Shown piece after piece: positions 8,759-16,341 of a stretch of 64,000 bases of DNA (positions are counted from its first letter, which is position 1; each line of letters opens with the position of its first letter). The stretch spans positions 6,039-70,038 of the forward strand of contig JACKIE010000016.1 in assembly GCA_020638635.1 (NCBI GenBank). Reading direction: 5' to 3'. The notes under the pieces were generated by a model. It did no database searches and was not told where the DNA came from. It saw nothing but the letters and a program-made list of their open reading frames with translations. The DNA comes from Planctomycetota bacterium. GTDB lineage: Bacteria > Planctomycetota > UBA8742 > UBA2392. Position numbers and translations under genes: made by a program.

Positions 8759-9562
8759 ATGCTGGTTAGCTTCAGGTTTTCCGCCGGACCGCCCGTGCCG
8801 CAGACCCTTCTGACCTTTGACCCGTTCAGCGCCAAGACGATCTTCTCGGCGATCGGCTTTGCCGGGCAGGGGCTGTTCACCGCGCGCATGATGGTGCAGT
8901 GGTACGCCAGCGAGAAGGCCAAGGCCAGCGTGGTGCCGAAGAGCTTCTGGTGGCTCTCGGTGTTCGGCACGCTGATGCTGCTGGTGTATGCCTGGTTCAC
9001 GCGCGACCTGATCTTTCTGATCGGCCCGACGCTCAACCTGTTCCTGTACGTCCGCAACCTCATGATCGCCGGCAGAGGCCGCAAGCTGGGCAACGTGCTG
9101 ATCCCGCTCGCGGCCGTGATGGTGCTCAGCGGCGGCGTCGCGGCCTACCTTACAGCTGAAGAGAAGGACATCATCGCGCTGGATGCCTCGCCGCTGTGGC
9201 TGGTGGTGGGTTTTACCGGCACGGCGCTGTGGACGCTGCGCTTTCCGGTGCAGTGGATCATCAGCGAGCGCCTGGGGCGCAGCGTGCTGCCGCCGGTGTT
9301 CTGGTGGATGAGCCTGATCGGTGCCGGGCTGCTGACGGCCTACGCGGCGTACAAGCCGGACGCGGTGTTCGTGCTGGCCTACGTGCTGAACCCGATTCCG
9401 GCCGTGCGCAACCTGATGCTGATCTACCGCAAGCCCAAGCCAACGGCGGAATCTGCCGATAGCGAAGAGTCGGGCATTGAGAAGCCTACACTTATGGAAA
9501 ACGAAAGTTCGGCAGGGTCGTTGCCTGCGGAGCAGGCACACAAGGTTAGCCCCCAGCGTTAG
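8759..9562 (+). CDS. membrane protein with two lipid-A-disaccharide-synthase N-terminal (LAB_N) domains
   Basis: Two copies of the LAB_N membrane domain are arranged head to tail. Copy 1 contains GFAGQGLFTARMMVQWYASE and SFWWLSVFG. Copy 2 contains FTGTALWTLRFPVQWIISE and VFWWMSLIG. Each ends in a NLFLYVRNL / PIPAVRNLMLIYRK helix. LAB_N proteins commonly sit beside GT2 and ArnT-like genes and are thought to act in envelope lipid glycosylation. An ATG at 8759 or GTG at 8795 are both possible starts; the longer ORF back to 8657 is unlikely because it overlaps the divergent gene. The last six codons lie inside a palindromic repeat, so the C-terminus was probably rewritten by that insertion. Confidence 0.82.
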   Translation: MLVSFRFSAGPPVPQTLLTFDPFSAKTIFSAIGFAGQGLFTARMMVQWYASEKAKASVVPKSFWWLSVFGTLMLLVYAWFTRDLIFLIGPTLNLFLYVRNLMIAGRGRKLGNVLIPLAAVMVLSGGVAAYLTAEEKDIIALDASPLWLVVGFTGTALWTLRFPVQWIISERLGRSVLPPVFWWMSLIGAGLLTAYAAYKPDAVFVLAYVLNPIPAVRNLMLIYRKPKPTAESADSEESGIEKPTLMENESSAGSLPAEQAHKVSPQR

Positions 9563-9689
9563 CTGGGGGTATACGAGCACGACGGGGCCGAGCCGCGGAG
9601 CGGCGGCACAAAGGCCGACCGGCTTGTGTCGCCGCTCCGCGGCTTGTAACGGGGTAGCGGACAACCCCGGGCTAACGCCCGGGGCTAAC
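9545..9689. repeat. large imperfect palindrome (REPIN-like element)
   Basis: Two roughly 65-base arms face each other. Each arm holds an outer hairpin with GTTAGC flanks and a CCCC..GC-GTTA-GC..GGGG core (9545-9570 and 9664-9689), and an inner GCCGCGGAGCGGCG block (9592-9605) matched by CGCCGCTCCGCGGC (9630-9643). The arms differ at a minority of positions. The left end overlaps the stop of the LAB_N gene. Together with the rest of 9563-9751 it fills the gap before the GT2 gene; no ORF is seen there. Confidence 0.8.
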
Positions 9690-9751
9690 AATTGTGACGG
9701 CGCTTCGCGCCTCGAAAGCTGCGCGACCGAGACGCTGGCAGCGCGCCTGGA

Positions 9752-10456
9752 ATGCGGATGGATAAGCCCGAGATCTCAGTCGTCATTCCCGTCTTCAACG
9801 AGGTCGAGAACGTCGGCCCGCTGGCCGATGAAGTGAAAGCGGCCATGGAAACGGCGGGCAAGAGCTTCGAGCTGATCTACGTGGACGACGCCAGCACCGA
9901 CGGCACGCCGGCAGCCTGCGAAAAAATCGGCTGGGTGCGCTGCATCGTGCACAAGCGCAACCTTGGCCAGAGCGCCGCCACCATCACCGGCATCCAGGCC
10001 GCGCAGGCCGACTTGATCGTGACCCTGGACGGCGACCGCCAGAACGACCCGGCCAGCATCCCGGACCTGCTGGCCGCGCTGAAAGACGCCGATGCTGTGC
10101 AGGGAATCAGAAAGAAGCGCAACGACAAGCTGAACCGCCGCATCGCCAGCCGCACGGCCTACGTGATCCGCAACCTGTTTCTGCGCGACCGCATCAAGGA
10201 CATTGGCTGCTCGCTGCGCGCGTTTCCCCGCAAGGCCGGGCTGATGCTGCCCCAGTTCAACGGCGTGCACCGGCTGATGCCGGCGATCTTCGTGTTCATG
10301 GGCCTGAAGGTGGCCCAGGTCCCCACGGAGCACCGCGCCCGAACGGCCGGCGTAAGCAAGTACGGCAATCTGAAACGCGGCGCGCGAGGTCTGCTCGACC
10401 TGATGGGCCTCTATTGGCTCAAGAAGCGCATCTACAAGTACGACCGCGAGAGTTAG
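9752..10456 (+). CDS. family 2 glycosyltransferase, dolichyl/polyprenyl-phosphate sugar synthase type
   Basis: A 234-residue GT-A enzyme that loads a sugar from a nucleotide donor onto polyprenyl phosphate on the cytoplasmic side. It begins with ISVVIPVFNEVENVGPL and has the DXD-type motifs YVDDASTDGT and VTLDGDRQNDP, then a GVSKYGNLKRG motif typical of DPM1/ArnC-like enzymes. It lacks the two C-terminal membrane helices of ArnC, ending in a basic LKKRIYKYDRES tail. An alternative ATG lies two codons in (9758). It follows the LAB_N gene after the palindrome and probably supplies the donor for the divergent GT39 enzyme. Confidence 0.88.
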   Translation: MRMDKPEISVVIPVFNEVENVGPLADEVKAAMETAGKSFELIYVDDASTDGTPAACEKIGWVRCIVHKRNLGQSAATITGIQAAQADLIVTLDGDRQNDPASIPDLLAALKDADAVQGIRKKRNDKLNRRIASRTAYVIRNLFLRDRIKDIGCSLRAFPRKAGLMLPQFNGVHRLMPAIFVFMGLKVAQVPTEHRARTAGVSKYGNLKRGARGLLDLMGLYWLKKRIYKYDRES

Positions 10457-10469
10457 TCGGAACAGAAGC

Positions 10470-10497
10470 GGGGACAGGCACCTTGGTGCCTGTCCCC
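10470..10497. terminator. palindromic terminator
   Basis: A 13-bp inverted repeat GGGGACAGGCACC / GGTGCCTGTCCCC (10470-10482 with 10485-10497) is followed by TTTG. It lies between the convergent GT2 and DEAD-box genes. Nearly the same stem recurs at 39939-39967. Confidence 0.75.
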
Positions 10498-10533
10498 TTT
10501 GCGTGTCCTGTGCGGGCGGGACGCCCGCGATCC

Positions 10534-11784
10534 TTAGCGCATACCGTTGCGGCGGCTGCGGCCTCGGCCCCTGCGTTTGGGCTTGGGCCAGCCTCCGCGA
10601 CTGGTCTTGGACTTCGGCGCGGCCGTCACCTGGGCGATGTAGGCCTTGGCCCCTTCGCTCATGTGGTACGGGTGGCTGTCGTCGGTCATCAGGGCCGTGT
10701 CGGCGATCTTCTCGATGGCTGCGAGCTTCTTCAGCTCTTCGCGGTCACAGAACGAAATCGCCACGCCGCTGGCGCCCGCGCGGGCCGTACGACCGATGCG
10801 GTGCACGTGGTTCTCCGGCTCGTCGCTGAGGTCGAAGTTGATCACGTGCGTGATGCCCTCGACGTCAATGCCGCGCGCCGCGATGTCCGTCGCCACCAGC
10901 ACGCGTGTGCGGCCGTCGGCGAAGTCGGCCAATGCACGCTGGCGCGCGCCCTGGCTCTTGTTGCTGTGGATGGCGCCGGCGCGGATCTTGGCCTGCTGCA
11001 GCTTCTTCACGATGCGGTCGGCGCGGTGCTTGGTGCGCGAAAACACCAGCACCATGGCCTCGGGCGCGTCCTTCAGCAGGTGCACCAGCAGGTCCGGCTT
11101 GCTGCGCTGGTCCACGAACATCACCTTCTGGGTGATCTTGGGGCGCAGCACCGGCGTGGGGTCAACGTCCACGCGGGCCGGGTCTTTGCACAGGGTGTGG
11201 GCCAGCTCGGCCACGGCCTTGGGCATGGTGGCGCTGAAGAACAGCGTCTGGCGCTGCTTCGGCACCTGGCTGCAGATGCGCCGCACGTCATGGATGAAAC
11301 CCATGTCGAGCATGCGGTCGGCTTCGTCCAGCACCAGCACCTCGACCTTGTCCAGCTTGACGAAACCCTGCTGCATCAGGTCAAGCAGGCGGCCGGGGGT
11401 GGCGACCAGGATGTCCACGCCGCGCTTGAGGGCCTGGATCTGCGGCTGCTCGCCGACGCCGCCCATCACCACGCTGCTGCGCAGCTTGAAGTTGCGGCCG
11501 TAGGCGCGCAGGGCCTGATCGACCTGCAGTGCCAGCTCGCGGGTGGGGGCGAGGATCAGTGCCCGGATACCGCCGTGCTGGCCCTTGGCCAGGCGCTGCA
11601 GGATGGGCGTGGTAAAGGCAGCGGTCTTGCCGGTGCCGGTAGGTGCGATGGCGAGTACGTCTTTGCCTGCCAGCGCGTGGGGAATCGCGAGCGACTGGAT
11701 CTGTGTCGGGCGCGTGTAGCCTTCATGCTCCAATGCACGAAGGATTGCCTCGTCGAGGGACAAGGCGGCGAAACTATCTGTCAT
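10534..11784 (-). CDS. DEAD-box ATP-dependent RNA helicase (RhlE-like)
   Basis: A 416-residue RNA helicase that unwinds RNA structure in ribosome assembly or decay. All family motifs are present: Q motif (RPTQIQS), Walker A (APTGTGKT), APTRELALQ, DEAD, SATMP, and motif VI HRIGRTARAG. It ends in a short basic Arg/Gly/Lys tail (about 30 residues) typical of RhlE-type RNA-binding extensions. The start is placed at the ATG at 11784 because homologues begin at the Q motif; the upstream in-frame extension to 11994 runs through a palindromic repeat. Confidence 0.93.
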   Translation of the reverse strand: MTDSFAALSLDEAILRALEHEGYTRPTQIQSLAIPHALAGKDVLAIAPTGTGKTAAFTTPILQRLAKGQHGGIRALILAPTRELALQVDQALRAYGRNFKLRSSVVMGGVGEQPQIQALKRGVDILVATPGRLLDLMQQGFVKLDKVEVLVLDEADRMLDMGFIHDVRRICSQVPKQRQTLFFSATMPKAVAELAHTLCKDPARVDVDPTPVLRPKITQKVMFVDQRSKPDLLVHLLKDAPEAMVLVFSRTKHRADRIVKKLQQAKIRAGAIHSNKSQGARQRALADFADGRTRVLVATDIAARGIDVEGITHVINFDLSDEPENHVHRIGRTARAGASGVAISFCDREELKKLAAIEKIADTALMTDDSHPYHMSEGAKAYIAQVTAAPKSKTSRGGWPKPKRRGRGRSRRNGMR

Positions 11785-11798
11785 TTCAACTTTCTTCT

Positions 11799-11889
11799 GG
11801 ACGTAGCGCGGGCATCGCGCCTGCTTTGGTTGCAGTCCCGTGGGCGGGGCGCCCACGGGCTGTGCAGGCAAGTTGCCTGCGCTACGTCC
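11799..11889. repeat. inverted REP pair upstream of the helicase
   Basis: Two 26-base arms (11799-11824 and 11864-11889) are inverted copies agreeing at 22 of 26 positions. Both begin GGACGTAGCGC and end CCTGC. Between them lies an independent hairpin, CCCGTGGGCG / CGCCCACGGG. This is the layout of a REPIN (two REPs facing each other). It separates the helicase from its promoter or forms part of its leader. Confidence 0.75.
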
Positions 11890-12298
11890 TCTGCCCGAGG
11901 AAACTAGCGGCAAAATCTCGGGGGCAATGCGCCGGAAGGTGTCCGGCCGAGCATGACGCGTGTAACCGTCGGAGGATGTATCAGGCGGCCACATCGGCCG
12001 CTTTCAACTGACGAACGCAATGGTAGCAGGTTTTGTTTCAAAACAAGGGGGAATGTCAGTAATTCGTGCAAATCCAAGCCCAGCCCGCAAGGCAACGTCA
12101 GACGGGCATCGGAGGGGGTAAGGCAAATTTCCAACAGCGGAAGTTGAGCCAGACCCCGAACGCCCCGCTACAATGGCGCGCGCGAATGGGGGTTGGCAAG
12201 GGTCTGACTCGTCTTTCCGGTCAGCGGCCCGCCGCCGGCCGGAAAAGGTGCCTGATCCCCACAACCGGCTGCAAACAAAAGAGGAGCGTGATGTCATA
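11890..12298. other. gene-poor interval with no supported gene
   Basis: About 400 bases without a convincing coding region. It contains an inverted motif pair AGCCAGACCC (12150-12159) / GGGTCTGACT (12201-12210), and a GC-rich palindrome around 12219-12245. ORFs crossing it have unnatural compositions and no recognisable features. The helicase promoter presumably lies at the left end. Confidence 0.5.
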
Positions 12299-12385
12299 GT
12301 GAATTGGGAGAACTATGTTGCTCGAGAGCTTGGCGACAGAACTCCAAATCTGAACAAGTATTGGCCGAGGTTCAAGCATGCTTAG
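12299..12385 (+). CDS. possible leader peptide (28 residues)
   Basis: GTG start at 12299, 28 codons, ending TAG at 12385 and overlapping the ATG of the next gene by 8 bases (ATGCTTAG). GAGGAG lies about 10 bases upstream. The peptide, NWENYVARELGDRTPN and onward, has a natural composition unlike shadow ORFs here. It may couple translation to the following lipoprotein. A longer reading from 12173 is possible. Weak evidence. Confidence 0.25.
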   Translation: MNWENYVARELGDRTPNLNKYWPRFKHA

Positions 12386-13175
12386 ATCGGGCTTTTGGGT
12401 CCTCCTACTGGTGCTGTTGGCGTCACTGACCTCCGCCGGGTGCGCCAGCTCCCGCGTACCACACTCTACGTCCTGCGGATTAGTTCGTCACCGCAGCCTC
12501 TTACCTATCGACTTCCCGGGCCTGACCGGCGATGGTCATTCCAACATGGCATCGGACCTTCGACACTGGGTACCCGTAACTGTTGAGTTGTTGCAAGAGA
12601 CAGAGAATCTCGAACTGATCGAAGAATTCAACGACGTCACGATCTACTCTAATCGAACTGGTAACTTGAACGTGAAGTTCGAGGGCTATGCGCGCTCTTT
12701 CGAGGATCCGCCGAAGTACGGCTACTATGGATCCTCGATTCTCGTGCCTGGAGGACGAAAGGACATTGCTCCAGATGCAAAAGCCCGGACGATACTCAAT
12801 GAACTCGGCGTAAATGTTCTGCGTGGTGTAGAAAACGGCGAATGGATCGACGATCCACTGCTGAAGGGAGGTGAGGGCATAGGCTTAGATGACATTGCTC
12901 CACTCTTCGAAATGGGGGTCTCACTCAGGACGCCGGATCTGCGTGTCCGGGAACAGCGGCGCGAGCAGTATTCTCAAACCGGTGGGGTGCTTCGGGTTGC
13001 AGTGTTCTACAGAGATCGCTTCGATGAAGACATCTGGGTGGGCATCCCAACCGTATTCATTTTCAGTGGTCGGACGACATCGAAGGTGTTTGCGCTCGGC
13101 GAGCCGTATGGGACGAAAGTTCACACGCTAACGGCAGAGCTGATAGACCGCATTATCGAACTACGGAAGAGCTAA
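12378..13175 (+). CDS. predicted lipoprotein of unknown function
   Basis: A 265-residue protein with a lipoprotein signal peptide: hydrophobic stretch 6-19 and lipobox TSAGC with lipidated Cys about residue 22. The rest is mixed alpha/beta with no domain I recognise. GAGG lies 7 bases before the ATG. Base composition is visibly lower in GC and codon choice is less biased than in the neighbours, which suggests recent acquisition. It stands alone between the helicase region and the export operon; a stretch from 13176 to 13325 after it holds no gene. Confidence 0.65.
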   Translation: MLRSGFWVLLLVLLASLTSAGCASSRVPHSTSCGLVRHRSLLPIDFPGLTGDGHSNMASDLRHWVPVTVELLQETENLELIEEFNDVTIYSNRTGNLNVKFEGYARSFEDPPKYGYYGSSILVPGGRKDIAPDAKARTILNELGVNVLRGVENGEWIDDPLLKGGEGIGLDDIAPLFEMGVSLRTPDLRVREQRREQYSQTGGVLRVAVFYRDRFDEDIWVGIPTVFIFSGRTTSKVFALGEPYGTKVHTLTAELIDRIIELRKS

Positions 13176-13325
13176 AAGTGCGTCGAAAGCCGACTCGTGC
13201 CGGAATCTAGCCATGAATGGAAACTGGAAGGGGTCAGGCTGTTTAGAGGTGCCATGTTTCCAGCGCCTTATGGGTATTGGCCTGTTGCTGCTCTCGTTTT
13301 GGCTGGCATTTGGTTTACGGCAGCT

Positions 13326-14477
13326 TTAGCTGTAATGCAGGGCGGCGGGGATTTCCATGCGGGCGCCTTTCAGGGCTGGGGGTAGCGCTCCGCATACTCC
13401 TATCACCAGCGCCACTATGCCGCCGGCTATCATGGCCCAGTGGTCTATCGTTAAGTTTACCGCGCCCTTGGCGAACTTGGCTGAGATGCCGTTGGCCTGC
13501 AGCGCTACCACAGCGCCGATCGCGCCGCCCACCACCGCGATCGCCACGGACTCTATCACGAAGCTGCGCACGATCGCGCCCGGGCCGTAGCCCAGGGTCT
13601 TGAGCGTGCCGATTTCCCGGATGCGCCCCAGCACGCTGGCGTACATGGTGTTCATGCCGCTCACCAGGCCGCCGATCCCCGCGATCACCGCCAGGAACAC
13701 GGCGAGAAAGATAATCCGGTCGAAACCCTCCGCCAGGCTGGCGTAGTACTCGCGCTCCGCCACGGCCTGCACCTGGATGTCGTTGCGGTTGTTCAGCGAG
13801 CGCACCAGCAGCGGCACCTCGCCCGGGTTCTGCAGCTTGATCAGCGCGGCCGAGTAGGTGTCGCGGTTGTACAGCGCCATCACGTCGTTGAGGTCCGCCA
13901 CCAGCTCGCTGTCCATGGCGGTGCCGCCGGCGTCGAAGCGGCCGACGATGGTCCAGGTCTCGCCGCCGAACTCGAGCTCTTTGCCCACGGCCAGCAGCTC
14001 GGCGGGCACGCCCAGGGATGCGTGCGCCAGCGAACCCACCATCAGCTTGCGCGGGCTGGCGGCCTTTTCGCCTTCCGTCAGGCGCAACTGCTGGTTGACC
14101 TCGAACACCATGGGCTTCACGCCGCGCAGCGTGGCGGGGCGGTCTTTGAAGTCGCCGGCCGTGACGCGGGCCTGCTGGATGCACTCTGGTGAAATCAGGG
14201 GCTCGCCGCGCTCGTTGCGCTTCACCTGGGGCAGGCTTTTCAGCAGATTGAAGTCCGTGAGCGACAGCTTGGAAAACGCCTGGTTGGCGGCCTTGCGGTC
14301 GATCACGATCACGTTGTCGGTTGAGCCCGAGCTCTTGGCCGAAAGAAACAGCCCCTTGGCAAAGGCGAACATCACCACGCTGACGCTGACCACCAGGGCC
14401 ATGGCCGCAATGGTCAGGCCCGTGCGCACCTTGCGGCGCGTGAGGTTGCGAAGGCTGTAGCGAAGGGGCACTCCCAC
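13326..14477 (-). CDS. MacB/FtsX-type ABC exporter permease (second permease)
   Basis: A 383-residue permease. An N-terminal helix (about 18-40) is followed by a periplasmic MacB core domain (~60-255) and three C-terminal FtsX helices around residues 262-300, 315-340 and 350-375, with the typical MYASVLGRIREIGTLKTLGY coupling segment. It starts with GTG 2 bases after the stop of the UGA-containing permease. As the last gene of the adaptor-ATPase-permease-permease operon it would form the heterodimeric membrane part of a MacAB-like mechanotransmission transporter. Confidence 0.88.
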   Translation of the reverse strand: MGVPLRYSLRNLTRRKVRTGLTIAAMALVVSVSVVMFAFAKGLFLSAKSSGSTDNVIVIDRKAANQAFSKLSLTDFNLLKSLPQVKRNERGEPLISPECIQQARVTAGDFKDRPATLRGVKPMVFEVNQQLRLTEGEKAASPRKLMVGSLAHASLGVPAELLAVGKELEFGGETWTIVGRFDAGGTAMDSELVADLNDVMALYNRDTYSAALIKLQNPGEVPLLVRSLNNRNDIQVQAVAEREYYASLAEGFDRIIFLAVFLAVIAGIGGLVSGMNTMYASVLGRIREIGTLKTLGYGPGAIVRSFVIESVAIAVVGGAIGAVVALQANGISAKFAKGAVNLTIDHWAMIAGGIVALVIGVCGALPPALKGARMEIPAALHYS

Positions 14478-14479
14478 GG

Positions 14480-15622
14480 CTACTCCACGCTGGCGATGGC
14501 GTTGACGATTTTCAGGCGGCTGGCGCGGAAGCCCGACACCAGGCTGCCGATGAAGCCGATCGAGATCGACATCACCAGCGCCCAGGCCATCACGGCCAGG
14601 GGCATCTGGATTTCCAGGTTCAGCGAGCGCGACTGCACGGTGATGTCCTGGAAGTTGATCACGCCCCAGGCCGCGGCCACGCCCACCACGCCGCCGACCA
14701 GGCAGACCAGCGAGGCTTCGGTGACGACCAGCGCCAGGATCTGCCAGCGCCGGAAGCCGAGCGTGCGCATCATGCCGAGCTGGCGGGTGCGGTCGCGCAC
14801 GGACATCGAGACGGTGTTGGCCACGCTGACGAACACCACCAGCAGGGTGATCAGGATGACCAGCCGCGAGAGCGTGATCATGTCCGCCAGGTCTTCGATC
14901 ATGCCGCTGACGAAGGCCTTCTCGGCCTGGCTGTTGGAGCCCACGGCCAGGGGCATGGCGTCGATCTTGGCGGCGACATCCTCAGCGCGGGCGTCGGGCG
15001 GCAGCTTGACCATCACGACGTTGGCCTGACCGCGCGCGTCGTACTGGTCCTGCACGTAGTCGATGCCCGCGATGATGGTGTTGTCCTGGTCTTCGTTGCC
15101 GCTGAAGAAAATGCCCTTCACGTCCATCAGCAACCCGAGCTGCTTGCTCAGGTCAACGGTTTCGCCGACCTTCCAGCCCTTGCGCTTGGCGATGCTGGCG
15201 CCCAGCAGTGCGCCTTCGCGGGTCTGCTTGAAATCCTCCATGCTGCCTTCGATGACCTTGTACTCGCGGAAGATCTCGAACTTGTTTTTGTCTACCCCGT
15301 GGACAATGACCTTGTCCGGCTCGAAGTTTCAGCAGCTGGTGGCCGAGATGTAGACCGGCATGGTGTCCAGCACCTCCGGCAGCTCGGCGATTTTTTCGGC
15401 GTAGTTTTCCGGGATGCGGCTTTCGACGCTGCACCACATGTTGCCCTGCAGCACGATCAGGTTGTTCTCTTCGCCGGCCTTGGTCACCACCGAAGCCATG
15501 GTGCTCTGCATGCTCTGGAAGAAGCAGAACACGAACACGGCAACCGACACGCCCAGCACCGTCAGGCTGGTGCGCAGCCGGTTGTTCTTGAGGTTCTTCA
15601 AGGCCAGTGGCAGGAATTTCAT
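14480..15622 (-). CDS. MacB/FtsX-type permease with in-frame UGA, predicted selenoprotein
   Basis: Read through one TGA (15329-15331), this is a single 380-residue permease: N-terminal helix (~17-36), periplasmic core, and three C-terminal FtsX helices with SMSVRDRTRQLGMMRTLGF. Codon 98 is the TGA, directly after a Cys (ATSC-U-NFEP). No other stop occurs in the frame. Without readthrough the protein would end after one helix and the second half would lack a usable start near its domain boundary. The ATG overlaps the ATPase stop by 4 bases and the downstream permease follows after 2 bases, so the operon is intact. A hairpin just after the UGA fits a SECIS. A nonsense mutation is the alternative. 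Confidence 0.78.
15301..15331 (-). promoter_or_regulatory. candidate bacterial SECIS in permease gene
   Basis: On the coding strand the UGA is followed by 17 bases and then a 5-base loop GGTCA closed by a perfect 6-bp stem GGACAA/TTGTCC (15312-15317 with 15301-15306). The GG-U at the apex and its spacing from UGA resemble the E. coli fdhF element. The same UGA-N17-GG layout occurs at the two other candidate selenoprotein genes. Confidence 0.65.
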
Positions 15623-16341
15623 GCTTCCTCCGTGCTGACAGCGGGCTCAGGCGGCTCTATGCCGTGGGCGTGCAGCACGCCCTTGTCCAGGTGCAGCCGC
15701 GTCTGCGCCGTGGCGGCCGCGTGCGGGTCGTGGGTGACCATGATGATGGTCTTCCCGAACCGCTCATTCAGCTGCTTCAGTATATCCAACACTTCCTCTT
15801 CGCTGACAGCATCCAGGTTTCCCGTGGGTTCGTCGGCGACGATGATCTTGGGGTCGGTCACGATCGCGCGCGCGATCGCCACGCGCTGCTGCTGGCCGCC
15901 CGAAAGCTGGCGCGGGTAGTGCTTCATGCGGTCGCCCAGGCCCACCGCCGTGAGCGCCATCTCGGCTTGTTTGCGGCGGCGGCGGCTGTTGATCGGCAGC
16001 AGCATCAGGGGCAGCTCGACGTTTTCCAGCGCCGTCAGCACCGGCAGCAGGTTGAACTGCTGGAAGATGTAGCCGATGTTGCGGTTGCGCCAGCGCGCCA
16101 GCTTCGCGTCGCTGAGCCTGGCGATGTCAACGCCGTCCACCGTCACGCTGCCGGCCGTGGCGCTGTCCACGCCGGCGATGATGTTCATCAGCGTGGTCTT
16201 GCCCGAGCCCGAGGGGCCCATGAGCGATAAAAACTCGCCTTCGGCGATGTCCAAGTTGATGTTATCCAGCGGCGTCACCTTGGTTTCGCCGGTGTCATAG
16301 GTTTTGCGCAGGGCGCGGATTTCGACCAGGCGCTTGGCCAT
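15619..16341 (-). CDS. ABC transporter ATP-binding protein, MacB/LolD type
   Basis: A 240-residue nucleotide-binding subunit with Walker A GPSGSGKTT, Q-loop (IFQQFNLLP), signature LSGGQQQRVAIARA, Walker B VADEPTGNLD and H-loop VTHD. The DEPTGNLD form is characteristic of the LolD/MacB/FtsE group that drives FtsX-type permeases. The ATG overlaps the adaptor stop (TAATG) and the stop overlaps the permease start by 4 bases, so the four proteins are made in fixed ratio. It powers mechanotransmission export by the two permeases. Confidence 0.93.
   Translation of the reverse strand: MAKRLVEIRALRKTYDTGETKVTPLDNINLDIAEGEFLSLMGPSGSGKTTLMNIIAGVDSATAGSVTVDGVDIARLSDAKLARWRNRNIGYIFQQFNLLPVLTALENVELPLMLLPINSRRRRKQAEMALTAVGLGDRMKHYPRQLSGGQQQRVAIARAIVTDPKIIVADEPTGNLDAVSEEEVLDILKQLNERFGKTIIMVTHDPHAAATAQTRLHLDKGVLHAHGIEPPEPAVSTEEA

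Noticed and set aside
12173..12385. 70-codon ORF before the lipoprotein
   Set aside because: Its first 42 codons are Arg/Ser-rich and cross a palindrome; only the last 28 codons look protein-like, so just that part is listed at low confidence.
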